A stretch of DNA of 64,000 nt from Azohydromonas aeria (GTDB lineage: Bacteria > Pseudomonadota > Gammaproteobacteria > Burkholderiales > Burkholderiaceae_C), in NCBI RefSeq assembly GCF_009760915.1, contig NZ_VIDQ01000032.1, forward strand, positions 1-64,000, written 5' to 3'. The stretch's first letter is position 1, and each line of letters opens with the position of its first letter. Below, piece after piece: positions 38,991 to 46,914 of this stretch. Under the pieces are notes generated by a model. That model did no database searches and was not told where the DNA came from. It was given only the letters and a program-made list of their open reading frames with translations. The translations under genes were made by a program, and so were the position numbers.

Positions 38991-40388
38991 TCAGCCCAGC
39001 GCCGCGCGCGCCTCGGCCTCGCCCAGGTCCCAGAACAGGCCGGCCATGGCCTGCAGCGCCTCGCGCGCGACGCTGCCGAGCAGGTGCTCGTCGGGCGCAT
39101 GCTGCGCGCTGGCCGGATACGAGTGCGGCACCCACAGCGTGGGCAGGCCCAGGTCCCTGGCGAAGATGTCGTTGGGCAGCGTGCCGCCCAGGTTGGGCAG
39201 CAGCGCCGGCGCCTTGCCGGTGCTGCGCTCGATCGAGCCCAGCGCCAGCCGCACCCACGCATTGTCCGGATCGAGCCGCGTGGCTTCCATGCGCGGGCCA
39301 TTGGGCAGCACTTCCACGTCGGAGAAGCCGTGGGCGTCGAGGTGGGCGCGGATGTGCTCCAGGAAACGGTCGCTGTCGCTGCCCACCACGTAGCGGATCT
39401 GGCAATTGGCATGGGCCTGGCCCGGGATGGCGTTGACGGGCGCGTCGGGATTGCCGGTCTTGAAGGCCAGCACTTCGAGGCTGTTCCAGCCGATGACGCG
39501 CTCGGTGGGCGAGAGGCCCGGCTCGCCCCAGCCGGCATCGATTTCCGGATCGTCCGCGCCGCCGCCGACCTCGATGCCGCGCAGCGCCGCGCGCACGTTG
39601 GCCGGCAGCTCCTTCGGCACCAGCGCGCGCGCCGTGATGCGGCCGCGCGCATCGACCAGCGAGGCGATGGCATGCGCCAGCCGGATGCCGGGGTTGCTCA
39701 GCAGCCCGCCCCAGTTGCCCGAGTGGTAGGCGCCGGGACGCAGCTGCACGCGCAGGTCGAAGTTGACGCCGCCGCGCGAGCCCAGGAACAGCGTCGGGCG
39801 CTCCGCCGCCACGCGCGGCCCGTCGGAAGCCAGGAACAGGTCCGCGCGCAGCGCCCGTGCATGCTCGCGGCACACCTCGCGCAGGCCCGGCGAGCCGGTT
39901 TCCTCGCCCATCTCGACGAGGAGCAGCAGGTCGTAGCCCAGGCGCCCTTGGCGCGCCGCCAGCACCTGCTCCAGCGCGACGAGATTGATGCAGTGCTGCC
40001 CCTTGTTGTCGGCCGTGCCGCGGCCATACCAGCGGTCGCCGCGGACGGTGAGCTGCCACGGGTCCAGCCCGTCGCGCCACTGGCCGGCCTGACCGCGCAC
40101 CACGTCGCCATGGCCGTAGCTCAGCAGCGTGAATGCGGCGCCGGGCTCGCGCCGCTCGGCCAGCATGAAGGCGTGGCCGCCGGGCACCGGGTTGTCGAGC
40201 CGCCGACACGTGAAGCCCAGGCTTTCAAGCCGCGGCTGCAGGAACTCGTCGAGGTAGGCCTGCAGCACCGGCGCCTGCGCCGGGTTCTGGCTCTCGGTGG
40301 CGTAGGCCACGCCCTGGGCCAGCAGCGCCTCGAAGCGGCCGTCGTCGAAGGCGTGTCGGGCGCCGTCCAGGGCTTGGGCTCGGGTCAT
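38991..40388 (-). CDS. M20 family metallohydrolase in kynurenine operon
   Basis: A 465-residue zinc-dependent amidohydrolase/peptidase. M20 landmarks: LLSYGHGDVV (His ligand), YGRGTADNKGQHCINL (bridging Asp), LVEMGEETGSPGL (catalytic Glu pair) and a late His in VPHSYPASAQHAPDEHLL. A dimerisation domain lies between about 215 and 335. The substrate is unknown. The position as first gene of the kynA-kynU operon suggests a role on tryptophan, formylkynurenine or related amides; whether it could replace the missing KynB is speculation. It is divergent from a LysR gene. Confidence 0.85.
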   Translation of the reverse strand: MTRAQALDGARHAFDDGRFEALLAQGVAYATESQNPAQAPVLQAYLDEFLQPRLESLGFTCRRLDNPVPGGHAFMLAERREPGAAFTLLSYGHGDVVRGQAGQWRDGLDPWQLTVRGDRWYGRGTADNKGQHCINLVALEQVLAARQGRLGYDLLLLVEMGEETGSPGLREVCREHARALRADLFLASDGPRVAAERPTLFLGSRGGVNFDLRVQLRPGAYHSGNWGGLLSNPGIRLAHAIASLVDARGRITARALVPKELPANVRAALRGIEVGGGADDPEIDAGWGEPGLSPTERVIGWNSLEVLAFKTGNPDAPVNAIPGQAHANCQIRYVVGSDSDRFLEHIRAHLDAHGFSDVEVLPNGPRMEATRLDPDNAWVRLALGSIERSTGKAPALLPNLGGTLPNDIFARDLGLPTLWVPHSYPASAQHAPDEHLLGSVAREALQAMAGLFWDLGEAEARAALG

Positions 40389-40528
40389 GGGTCAGCGTCT
40401 CTCGGTGGTCCGGGCCGGCAGCATAGGCACCGAGGCGGTTTCGCACAATTTCTGATTTCTCAACATCTCGTTGCCGCATCGGCAAGGCAGCGGACAATCC
40501 GGCGCTCCTCCAGCACGCTCTGCCACGC

Positions 40529-41440
40529 ATGCGCGCCGACTCCCTCCAGGACATCACGCTGCGCTACTTTCTCGAAGTGGTGCGGGTGGGCTCGCTCACC
40601 GTCGCCTCGGAGCGGCTGCACGTGGCGGCCTCGGCCATCAGCCGCCAGATCACGGCGCTGGAGCAGGCGCTGGGCACGCCGCTGTTCGAGCGCCGGCCAC
40701 GCGGCATGAAGCCCACCGCCGCCGGCGAGGTGCTGGCCGCCTACGCGCTGCGCTGCAGCCTGGAGGCCGAGCGCGTGGTGGACGCCATCCGGGCCCTGGA
40801 CGGCCTGCACTCGGGCCAGGTGCGCGTGGCCACCTCGGAGGGCTTCGCCTCGGAGTTCCTGCCCGCGGCGATCAGCGCCTTTCGCGGGCAACACCCACGC
40901 ATCCGCTTCGAGATGGTGGTCTGCGCCTCGGCCGAGGTGTCGATGAAGGTGCGCCAGGGCGAGGCGGACATCGGCCTGACCTTCAGCCGCGCCGCGGAGC
41001 GCGACATCCGCGTCGTGCATCGGCAGGCGGCGCCGGTGCTGGCGATCATGCGGCCCGACCACGAACTCTGCGGCGCGCGGTCGCTGACGCTGGCGCGGCT
41101 GGTGGCCTGCCCGCTGGCGCTGCCCGACGCTTCCACGACGCTGCGGCAGATGATCGACATCGCCTGCAGCCGGCAGCAGCTCGTCGTCGAGCCGGTGCTC
41201 ACCACCAACCACGTCGGCGCGCTGCTGGGCTTCGTGCTGCATGGCGGCGGCATCACCATGGCCAGCCGCGGCTCGGTGCGCCAGCTGATCGCGTCCGGCT
41301 CGGTCGTCGCAGTGCCGATCCGCGACAGCGGCATGGACGCGCGCGACGTCGAGCTGCAGGTGATGGTCGGCCGCACCCTGCCCACGGCAGTGGCGGCCTT
41401 CCTCGACCACCTGCAGCAGGCGCTGGAGGCCAGCGCCTGA
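40529..41440 (+). CDS. LysR family regulator, divergent to kyn operon
   Basis: A 303-residue LysR-type regulator: N-terminal winged helix (LRYFLEVVRVGSLTVASERLHVAASAISRQITALEQALGTPLFER) and a two-lobed effector domain (QVRVATSEGFASEFLPAAI onward). The helix-turn-helix AISRQITALE is canonical. Divergent transcription from the M20-kynU-kynA operon with about 140 bases between starts makes it the likely local activator; the effector is probably a pathway intermediate. Many kyn operons use an Lrp-type KynR instead, so a LysR here is a different arrangement. Confidence 0.9.
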   Translation: MRADSLQDITLRYFLEVVRVGSLTVASERLHVAASAISRQITALEQALGTPLFERRPRGMKPTAAGEVLAAYALRCSLEAERVVDAIRALDGLHSGQVRVATSEGFASEFLPAAISAFRGQHPRIRFEMVVCASAEVSMKVRQGEADIGLTFSRAAERDIRVVHRQAAPVLAIMRPDHELCGARSLTLARLVACPLALPDASTTLRQMIDIACSRQQLVVEPVLTTNHVGALLGFVLHGGGITMASRGSVRQLIASGSVVAVPIRDSGMDARDVELQVMVGRTLPTAVAAFLDHLQQALEASA

Positions 41441-41446
41441 GGCCGC

Positions 41447-41647
41447 TCAGCCGCAGCTCTGGGCCGGCGGTTCCTTGGGCTGGTGCAGCTCCGGCGCGGG
41501 CTCGGCCAGCAGCAGCAGCGCGGCGTCGCTCCAGTCGCACTCGGCCTCGACGCGCTGGAGCGCATCGACCGAGGACTCACCCAGGTGCTCGAACCCGGAC
41601 GCCCGCACGGCCCGGCCGCGCCTGAAAACCGACCTCAACAGCGACAT
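41447..41647 (-). CDS. Small hypothetical protein
   Basis: A 66-residue protein from an ATG at 41647 with an AGGAG-like site upstream. The N terminus is basic (SLLRSVFRRGRAVRASG), followed by an acidic helical part (GESSVDALQRVEAECDWSDAALLLLAEPAPELHQP). No family recognised. It is convergent with the LysR gene, ending six bases from its stop. Composition is more protein-like than the shadows around it, but evidence is limited to start site and residue pattern. Confidence 0.45.
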   Translation of the reverse strand: MSLLRSVFRRGRAVRASGFEHLGESSVDALQRVEAECDWSDAALLLLAEPAPELHQPKEPPAQSCG

Positions 41648-41803
41648 CGCCTTGCTCCTGCTGCGTTGTATGTTCGCGCCACCCCGATTGGCGCTGCTTG
41701 TGATGACAAAGGCATGACGGGTCGTGCCGGCGGCACGCCAGGAGTGCGACTTTTGCCCGGGGATGCTGCCCAACGCATGAGCACGTCATGCGGTGGACAG
41801 GAA

Positions 41804-42781
41804 TCAGCCGGAAGTGCCCTCGGCCTGCGCGATGAAGCGCTGCGCCAGCGCCGCCTTGTCGTGCACGCCCAGCTTGGCGTAGAGCGTGGCGAGTTGCGCC
41901 CGCACCGTGTGTGGCGACACGCCCAGCTCGCGCGCCACCTCCTTGTGGCTCATGCCGGCGGCAAAGCGGCGCGCCACGGCGTTTTCGCCCGGCGTGAGCG
42001 CCGCCACGCTGCGCACCGGCGTCGCGGTGCAGACGCGGAACCGGCCCCGGGGCTGGATGCGGATCTCGAGCAGCCGGCCGCGGTAGGGCTGCGCGCCGGC
42101 CAGGCAGGCCTGCAGCGGCTCAGGCAGCCGGCCGGCGCCGCAGCCCGGCCACTCCCGGCACAGCAGCTCGATGAAACGCCGGTCGGCCGCATGCAGCCGG
42201 CCTTGCCCGTCCACCAGCGCGCTGGCGCGCCGTGCGCCGTGCGGGTCGTAGCGGTCCAGCAGCGCGGCGCGGTGCTGGCCGATGGCGCAGGCGACGTGCA
42301 GCCACGCCGCATGCAGCCGCTCGGCGTCCGTTGCCGTGAATGGCACGTCGTCGCTGCGGTAGAGCACCAGCCAGCGGCCGGCGCCGTCGCGCGCCGGGGC
42401 GTCGCCGAAGAGCATCAGGTGCCGCAGCCCGTGCACCCGCGCAAAGCTCTCCAGAGCCTCCAGCCGCCGGGCGCGGTAGAGGCTGCGGCAGTCCACCGCG
42501 AGCGGCTGCGCCAGCCCGGCCACGAACGCGGCCGTCACCGGGTCGTCCGCGGACAGCGCCCGGTAATCCGACAGGATGGCCGGATCGCGCGCGTGCACGT
42601 GGGCCTCGGTGATGTCGAGCCGCGCCGACGGCTCCTGGCCGGCGTCGCCCAGGCCCAGCACGGCGCCGTCGAAGCCGATCCAGCCGCCCAGGCGGTGCAA
42701 CACCTCGGCGGGGAACTCGTCGGCGTCGGCCTCCTGCGCCAGCTGGTGAATCTCGACGAGGGCGCGGGCGAAGGCTGGCAT
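41804..42781 (-). CDS. LuxR-type transcriptional regulator
   Basis: A 325-residue regulator with a C-terminal LuxR/FixJ helix-turn-helix (SVAALTPGENAVARRFAAGMSHKEVARELGVSPHTVRAQLATLYAKLGV, about 255-305). The N-terminal 240 residues look like a GAF/PAS-type sensory region, without an identifiable ligand site and without a receiver domain. It lies downstream of the 3-hydroxybutyrate oligomer hydrolase gene, 60 bases away on the same strand, so it may control that gene or be co-expressed with it. Confidence 0.85.
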   Translation of the reverse strand: MPAFARALVEIHQLAQEADADEFPAEVLHRLGGWIGFDGAVLGLGDAGQEPSARLDITEAHVHARDPAILSDYRALSADDPVTAAFVAGLAQPLAVDCRSLYRARRLEALESFARVHGLRHLMLFGDAPARDGAGRWLVLYRSDDVPFTATDAERLHAAWLHVACAIGQHRAALLDRYDPHGARRASALVDGQGRLHAADRRFIELLCREWPGCGAGRLPEPLQACLAGAQPYRGRLLEIRIQPRGRFRVCTATPVRSVAALTPGENAVARRFAAGMSHKEVARELGVSPHTVRAQLATLYAKLGVHDKAALAQRFIAQAEGTSG

Positions 42782-42841
42782 GGGCCGAGGTTTCGCCAGC
42801 GACGGGACCTTGTCAACGGCCCCGGCCCGCCCGGGGCGCGC

Positions 42842-44899
42842 TCAGTTCGGCACGTCGATGCGGCCCGGGGCGATGCCGATCGCGTCCGCGGCCGCCGGCG
42901 TGGCCGCGATCGGGGGCACGTTGGCGTCGGTCAGCGGCGCGGCGGCCGAGGTCCGCGCCACGGCGCGCACCACCTGCGACGGCGGCAGCGTGGCGCCGGC
43001 GGTGAGGTGCGCCCACATAAGGTCGAGCGCGCGCAGGTTGTAGACGTGCAGCGGCACGAGCGTGCGCAGGTACAGGCCCACGAGCGCGTCGAAGTGGTTG
43101 GCGTCCGTGACCTCGTAGTAGCGCAGCCGGCTGCCCGGCTCGCGTGCGGCATTGAAGGCGGCGTAGGGTCGCGAGGTGTGGTTCACCGGCAGCAGCGCGT
43201 CGGCGCGGCCGTGCAGCACAACGGCGGGCTTGCCGCGCAGGTTGCCGCTGACGCGGATCTCGCCCATGCCGCTGCGTACGCGCTGCGCCTGCAACGCCTC
43301 GGTGGCCGTGGGCAGGGTCGGGCCCACCGCCGCGCCGGTGGCCAGGCGGCGCAGGCAGGTGGCGCCGTCCAGCGCGAAGTCGGCCTTGCCGGTGCTCGGG
43401 GAGGCGGCGAGCAGGTACAGCGCCGGGCCGCCCACCGCGGCGTCGTAGATGACGTTGAAGGCGCCGGCCAGGTAGCCCAGGCCCGCGCCGGTGGCCCAGC
43501 CGGTGGCGAGCGCGGCCGCGGCCGGCGGCACCGGCGTGGCGAAGGTGTCGCTGATGCCGGCAAAGGTGTAGCCGCACAGCCGCTCGGTCACGGACGCGCG
43601 GGCATAAGCGTTGACGTAGGTCGTGGCCACCAGCTCCGTGAATTCGAAGCCCGAGTGCGAGTCGTGCAGGAGGTCGCTCTCGGGCTCCCAGCCGTAGTTG
43701 CGCAGGCGCACCAGGGCGTCGGCCGACTGCTCGTCGAGGTTGCTGCCCGACAACAGGCCCAGCGCGGCCAGGCCCGCGCAGCGGTTGGCCGCGAAGGGGG
43801 CAATCACGTTCGAGCTCGTGGCGCGCACGGAGGGCGCCTGGCTGGCGCAGGCCTGGTACAGGCCCGCGTAGGTGAAATAGTCCAGCAGCGGCCGGCCCAC
43901 CGTGGGGATGGCCGTGCCGCCGCGGCGCACCTGCACGGCGGCCGTTTCGGGCAGGTTGACCTGCGGCTCGCCGGCCACCACCGCGTCGATCAGTCCCAAG
44001 GTGTCGGCCTCGGCGGCGCGCAGCGCCGCGCCGCCGCCGTTGGAGATGCTCGACGCGATCACGAGCGTGTTGGCCGGCGTGAAGTCGGCCTGCGGGAACT
44101 GCCGGTGCAGCACGTACAGCGCCGTGTGCACCGCCTGCAGCGTGTAGTGGCCCCAGTCCTTTTCCGGATTGAGCTTGCCGTGCGCGTGCTTCATCGCCAC
44201 GCGGTTGGGATGATCCCGACGGAAGGCGGCCAGGTCGTCGCCGAGCAGGTTGGCATTGAAGGTCAGGTCCTTGCGCGTGCCGGCCGCGACCAGCGTGCCG
44301 TCGAGCGCGATCGCCCGGTCGCGGTCCAGGTCGTGCAGGCCCACGCCCGTGCCCTTGTCGGTGAGCGCCGTGGCGCAGCCCTTGTTGTAGGCCCACTCGC
44401 CGATGGTGCCGATCTCGCCGTACACGCCGCGCGAACCGCTGGACGGGATGGCCACGACGCAGGGTTTGATTGGGTCGAAGTTGCTCGGGATGCCCACGAC
44501 GATGGCCACGTTGCGCGTGCCGCTGCCGTCGTCGCTGACGGCGACGTACTCCGTACCCCGGTTGGCCGCGGCCGGGAGGCGGCCGTAGTAGGTGCCGAAG
44601 CCGCCGGCCGGCGTCACGTCCAGCAGCCCGGTGTAGCTGGTCTTGATGGCCAGCGTGCGCAGGTCGGCCGGGGTGGGCGAGGCCGGCGCGGTCCACGTCA
44701 CGAGATCCGCCAGCGATGCCGCCCGGCCGGTGAGCAGTCCCTGCGTCGTGCCGTCGTAGTCGGTGCGCACGGGCTCGGCGGCCAGAAAGGCCGGGCGCTC
44801 GCGCCACGGGTTGCCGTCATCGTCGTCGCCGCCGCAGGCGGTGAGCAGGGTCAGGGGTGCCAGCAGGCACAGGGCGGCTGCGGCCGGTTGGGAAGGCAT
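42842..44899 (-). CDS. 3-hydroxybutyrate oligomer hydrolase
   Basis: A 685-residue lipoprotein-type esterase from the ATG at 44899. The signal peptide ends in a lipobox (LCLLAPLTLLTACGG). The body matches the D-(-)-3-hydroxybutyrate oligomer hydrolase family: SYTGLLDVTPAGGFGTYYGRLP, IVVGIPSNFDPIKPCVV, the serine region IASSISNGGGAALRA and the late PAVVLHGRADALLPVNHTSRPY and DANHFDALV blocks that supply Asp and His. It would cut 3HB oligomers released from polyhydroxybutyrate into monomers, here outside the cytoplasm. Length is normal for the family. Confidence 0.88.
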   Translation of the reverse strand: MPSQPAAAALCLLAPLTLLTACGGDDDDGNPWRERPAFLAAEPVRTDYDGTTQGLLTGRAASLADLVTWTAPASPTPADLRTLAIKTSYTGLLDVTPAGGFGTYYGRLPAAANRGTEYVAVSDDGSGTRNVAIVVGIPSNFDPIKPCVVAIPSSGSRGVYGEIGTIGEWAYNKGCATALTDKGTGVGLHDLDRDRAIALDGTLVAAGTRKDLTFNANLLGDDLAAFRRDHPNRVAMKHAHGKLNPEKDWGHYTLQAVHTALYVLHRQFPQADFTPANTLVIASSISNGGGAALRAAEADTLGLIDAVVAGEPQVNLPETAAVQVRRGGTAIPTVGRPLLDYFTYAGLYQACASQAPSVRATSSNVIAPFAANRCAGLAALGLLSGSNLDEQSADALVRLRNYGWEPESDLLHDSHSGFEFTELVATTYVNAYARASVTERLCGYTFAGISDTFATPVPPAAAALATGWATGAGLGYLAGAFNVIYDAAVGGPALYLLAASPSTGKADFALDGATCLRRLATGAAVGPTLPTATEALQAQRVRSGMGEIRVSGNLRGKPAVVLHGRADALLPVNHTSRPYAAFNAAREPGSRLRYYEVTDANHFDALVGLYLRTLVPLHVYNLRALDLMWAHLTAGATLPPSQVVRAVARTSAAAPLTDANVPPIAATPAAADAIGIAPGRIDVPN

Positions 44900-45008
44900 G
44901 GCGGGTGTCTCCTTGGGTGGTTTTCCTTGCACCCGCCAAGGTAGGGCCCGGACGGCGCCGGGTGCCATCGTGCAAATGCACTAGCCGGGCCCGGCACCGC
45001 AGTCATGC

Positions 45009-45350
45009 TCAGCCCGGCCTGCCCGACGCCGCGACGACCGCCTCGATCAGCCCTGGAAACGCCGCCCGCACGCGCTCCAGGCACAGCGAGTTCATGTGCG
45101 TCACGCCCTCGATGCGCGTGTGCACCAGGCCGGCCTCGCGCAGCACGCGGAAGTGGTGCGACATGGTGGACTTGGGCCGCCCGGCATCGAGCGCGCTGCA
45201 GCTGGCCTCGCCCTCGCGGTAGAGCTGCGCCACGATGCCCAGCCGCACCGGGTCGCTCAGCGCCTGCAGCACCTTTGCCAGCTCCATCGGGGCCGCTGCC
45301 ACGCCCTCGTCCTGCGGCGGAAGCGCCGCCTGTTTGTCCCTGCGTCCCAT
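45009..45350 (-). CDS. ArsR family repressor
   Basis: A 113-residue winged-helix regulator from the ATG at 45350. The DNA-binding region is VLQALSDPVRLGIVAQLYREGEASCSAL and KSTMSHHFRVLREAGLVHTRIEG. There is one cysteine in the ArsR-box region (ASCSAL) but no CxC pair, so metal sensing is doubtful; it may respond to an electrophile or organic ligand. It is divergent from the old-yellow-enzyme gene with a perfect inverted repeat between them. Confidence 0.87.
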   Translation of the reverse strand: MGRRDKQAALPPQDEGVAAAPMELAKVLQALSDPVRLGIVAQLYREGEASCSALDAGRPKSTMSHHFRVLREAGLVHTRIEGVTHMNSLCLERVRAAFPGLIEAVVAASGRPG

Positions 45351-45396
45351 GCGTCCTTGCCCGCCCGACGGGCCCTCGTGTCCTGGTCGATGGCTA

Positions 45397-45418
45397 TAGT
45401 TCGAACATTGTCGAACTA
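45397..45418. promoter_or_regulatory. ArsR operator in divergent promoter
   Basis: An inverted repeat with perfect eight-base arms TAGTTCGA and TCGAACTA around a six-base centre, placed 46 bases before the ArsR start and 28 before the flavoprotein start. The symmetric form fits an ArsR dimer site controlling both genes. Confidence 0.72.
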
Positions 45419-45446
45419 GAACTGCCGTTGCCGGCAGCTTATCCCC

Positions 45447-46541
45447 ATGGCTCACCTGTTCGAACCTTATGCCCTCAAGGGCGCCACGCTGCGCAACCGC
45501 ATCGTCGTGTCGCCGATGTGCCAGTACATGGCCATCGACGGCGTCGCCAACGACTGGCACCGCGTCCACTACGCGTCGCTGGCGCGCGGCGGCGCGGGGC
45601 TGGTGGTGGTCGAGGCCACGGCGGTGTCGCCGGAAGGGCGCATCACCTGGGGCGACCTGGGCCTGTGGAACAACGACCAGGCGCAGGCGCTGCGGCCCAT
45701 CGTGGAGTCCATCAAGGCCGCGGGCGCGGTGCCCGGCATCCAGATCGGCCACGCCGGCCGCAAGGCCTCGGCGAACCGGCCCTGGGAGGGCGACGACCAC
45801 ATTGCCGAGGGCCAGCCCAATGCCTGGACCACGATCGCGCCCTCGCCCGTCGCCTTCGGCGGCGGCCTGCCGCGCGTGCCGCGCGAGATGACGCTGGATG
45901 ACATCGCCCGGGTCCAGGCGGACACGGTGCAGGCCGCCATCCGCGCCCGCGACCTGGGTTTCGGCTGGCTGGAGCTGCACATGGCGCACGGCTACCTGGC
46001 GCAGAACTTCTTCTCCCGGCACTCCAACCAGCGCAGCGATGCCTACGGCGGCAGCGCCGCGAACCGCGCCCGCTTCCTGCTGGAGACGCTGGTGGCGGTG
46101 CGCAAGGTGTGGCCCCAGGACCGGCCGCTGGCGGTGCGCCTGGGCGTGGTCGAGTTCGACGGCCACGACGACGCCATGCTCGACGAGGCCGTCTCGCTGC
46201 TGCAGCACATGAAGCAGGAAGGGCTGGACTTCGTGGACGTGTCCATCGGCTTCAACACGCCCGAGGCCAACATCCCGTGGGGGCCCAACTTCATGGGCGG
46301 CATCGCGCAGCAGGTGCGCCGCGCCACGGGACTGCCCGGGACGACGAGCTGGTACATCTCGCAGCCGGCCGAGGCCGACGCGCTGGTGCGCGACGACAAG
46401 GTCGAGCTGGTGACGCTTGGGCGGCCGCTGCTGGCCGATCCGCACTGGCCCTACCGCGCCGCCAAGGAACTGAAGGTGGACAACCCCGCCTGGGCCACCC
46501 TGCCGGCGCCCTACGCGCACTGGCTGGCGCGCTACCGCTGA
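45447..46541 (+). CDS. NADH:flavin oxidoreductase, old yellow enzyme (YqjM/XenA type)
   Basis: A 364-residue FMN-dependent ene-reductase. YqjM-class marks: the start LFEPYALKGATLRNRIVVSPMCQYMA with the redox-tuning Cys, QIGHAGRKAS with the substrate-binding His, LHMAHGYLAQNFFSRHSNQRSDAYGGS, and the FMN-phosphate region ending LVTLGRPLLADPHWPYRAA. It reduces activated C=C bonds of enones and similar electrophiles. Control by the divergent ArsR protein suggests induction by such compounds. It resembles the C-terminal half of the fused monooxygenase at 48808 but is a free-standing gene. Confidence 0.92.
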   Translation: MAHLFEPYALKGATLRNRIVVSPMCQYMAIDGVANDWHRVHYASLARGGAGLVVVEATAVSPEGRITWGDLGLWNNDQAQALRPIVESIKAAGAVPGIQIGHAGRKASANRPWEGDDHIAEGQPNAWTTIAPSPVAFGGGLPRVPREMTLDDIARVQADTVQAAIRARDLGFGWLELHMAHGYLAQNFFSRHSNQRSDAYGGSAANRARFLLETLVAVRKVWPQDRPLAVRLGVVEFDGHDDAMLDEAVSLLQHMKQEGLDFVDVSIGFNTPEANIPWGPNFMGGIAQQVRRATGLPGTTSWYISQPAEADALVRDDKVELVTLGRPLLADPHWPYRAAKELKVDNPAWATLPAPYAHWLARYR

Positions 46542-46654
46542 CGCAAGCAAGACCGGCCCGGGCGATCGGGCCGTTGCGGGCGCATCGGCCCCGGACGGTG
46601 CAGTGGGAGAGTGCTTGCGCGGGCTTGCCGTCGATCGGGCAAGCCTGCCATGTG

Positions 46655-46739
46655 TGGTGCGCCTGGCCAGACTCGAACTGGCACGAGTTTCCTCACTGCC
46701 CCCTCAAGACAGCGCGTCTACCAATTTCGCCACAGGCGC
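46655..46739 (-). tRNA. tRNA-Leu (anticodon GAG)
   Basis: An 85-base cloverleaf on the minus strand. The acceptor stem GCGCCTG pairs with CAGGCGC, followed by A and an encoded CCA. The D arm is TGGCGAAATTGGTAGACGC. The anticodon stem CTGTC/GGCAG holds loop TTGAGGG with anticodon GAG. A long variable arm (TGAGGAAACTC) marks a class II tRNA, and the T arm is GCCAG-TTCGAGT-CTGGC. It reads CUC and CUU leucine codons. It stands alone between the flavoprotein and CoA ligase genes, with no integrase beside it. Confidence 0.93.
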
Positions 46740-46914
46740 GTGGTGCCGGCTGGACGCCGGCTTCAGGTCAAGAAGGCTGCAACCGTGCGTAGCACTTTTG
46801 CAGGCCCTGCCGCAGGGCGGCGCGACCGAAGAAATCAATTCTAGCAGATAGCGCAGGGAGGTTGCGGCGGCACCGGGCACTCCGTTGCCAGCGGGCCGCG
46901 CGCTGGGTTCACCG

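Noticed and set aside
41483..44944. 1153-codon open frame on the plus strand
   Set aside because: Antisense shadow of the LuxR and 3-hydroxybutyrate oligomer hydrolase genes with low-complexity composition and no domain.
46655..46739. tRNA gene as integration site of a genomic island
   Set aside because: No integrase, no direct repeat of the tRNA 3' end was noticed, and the flanking genes look like ordinary metabolic operons.
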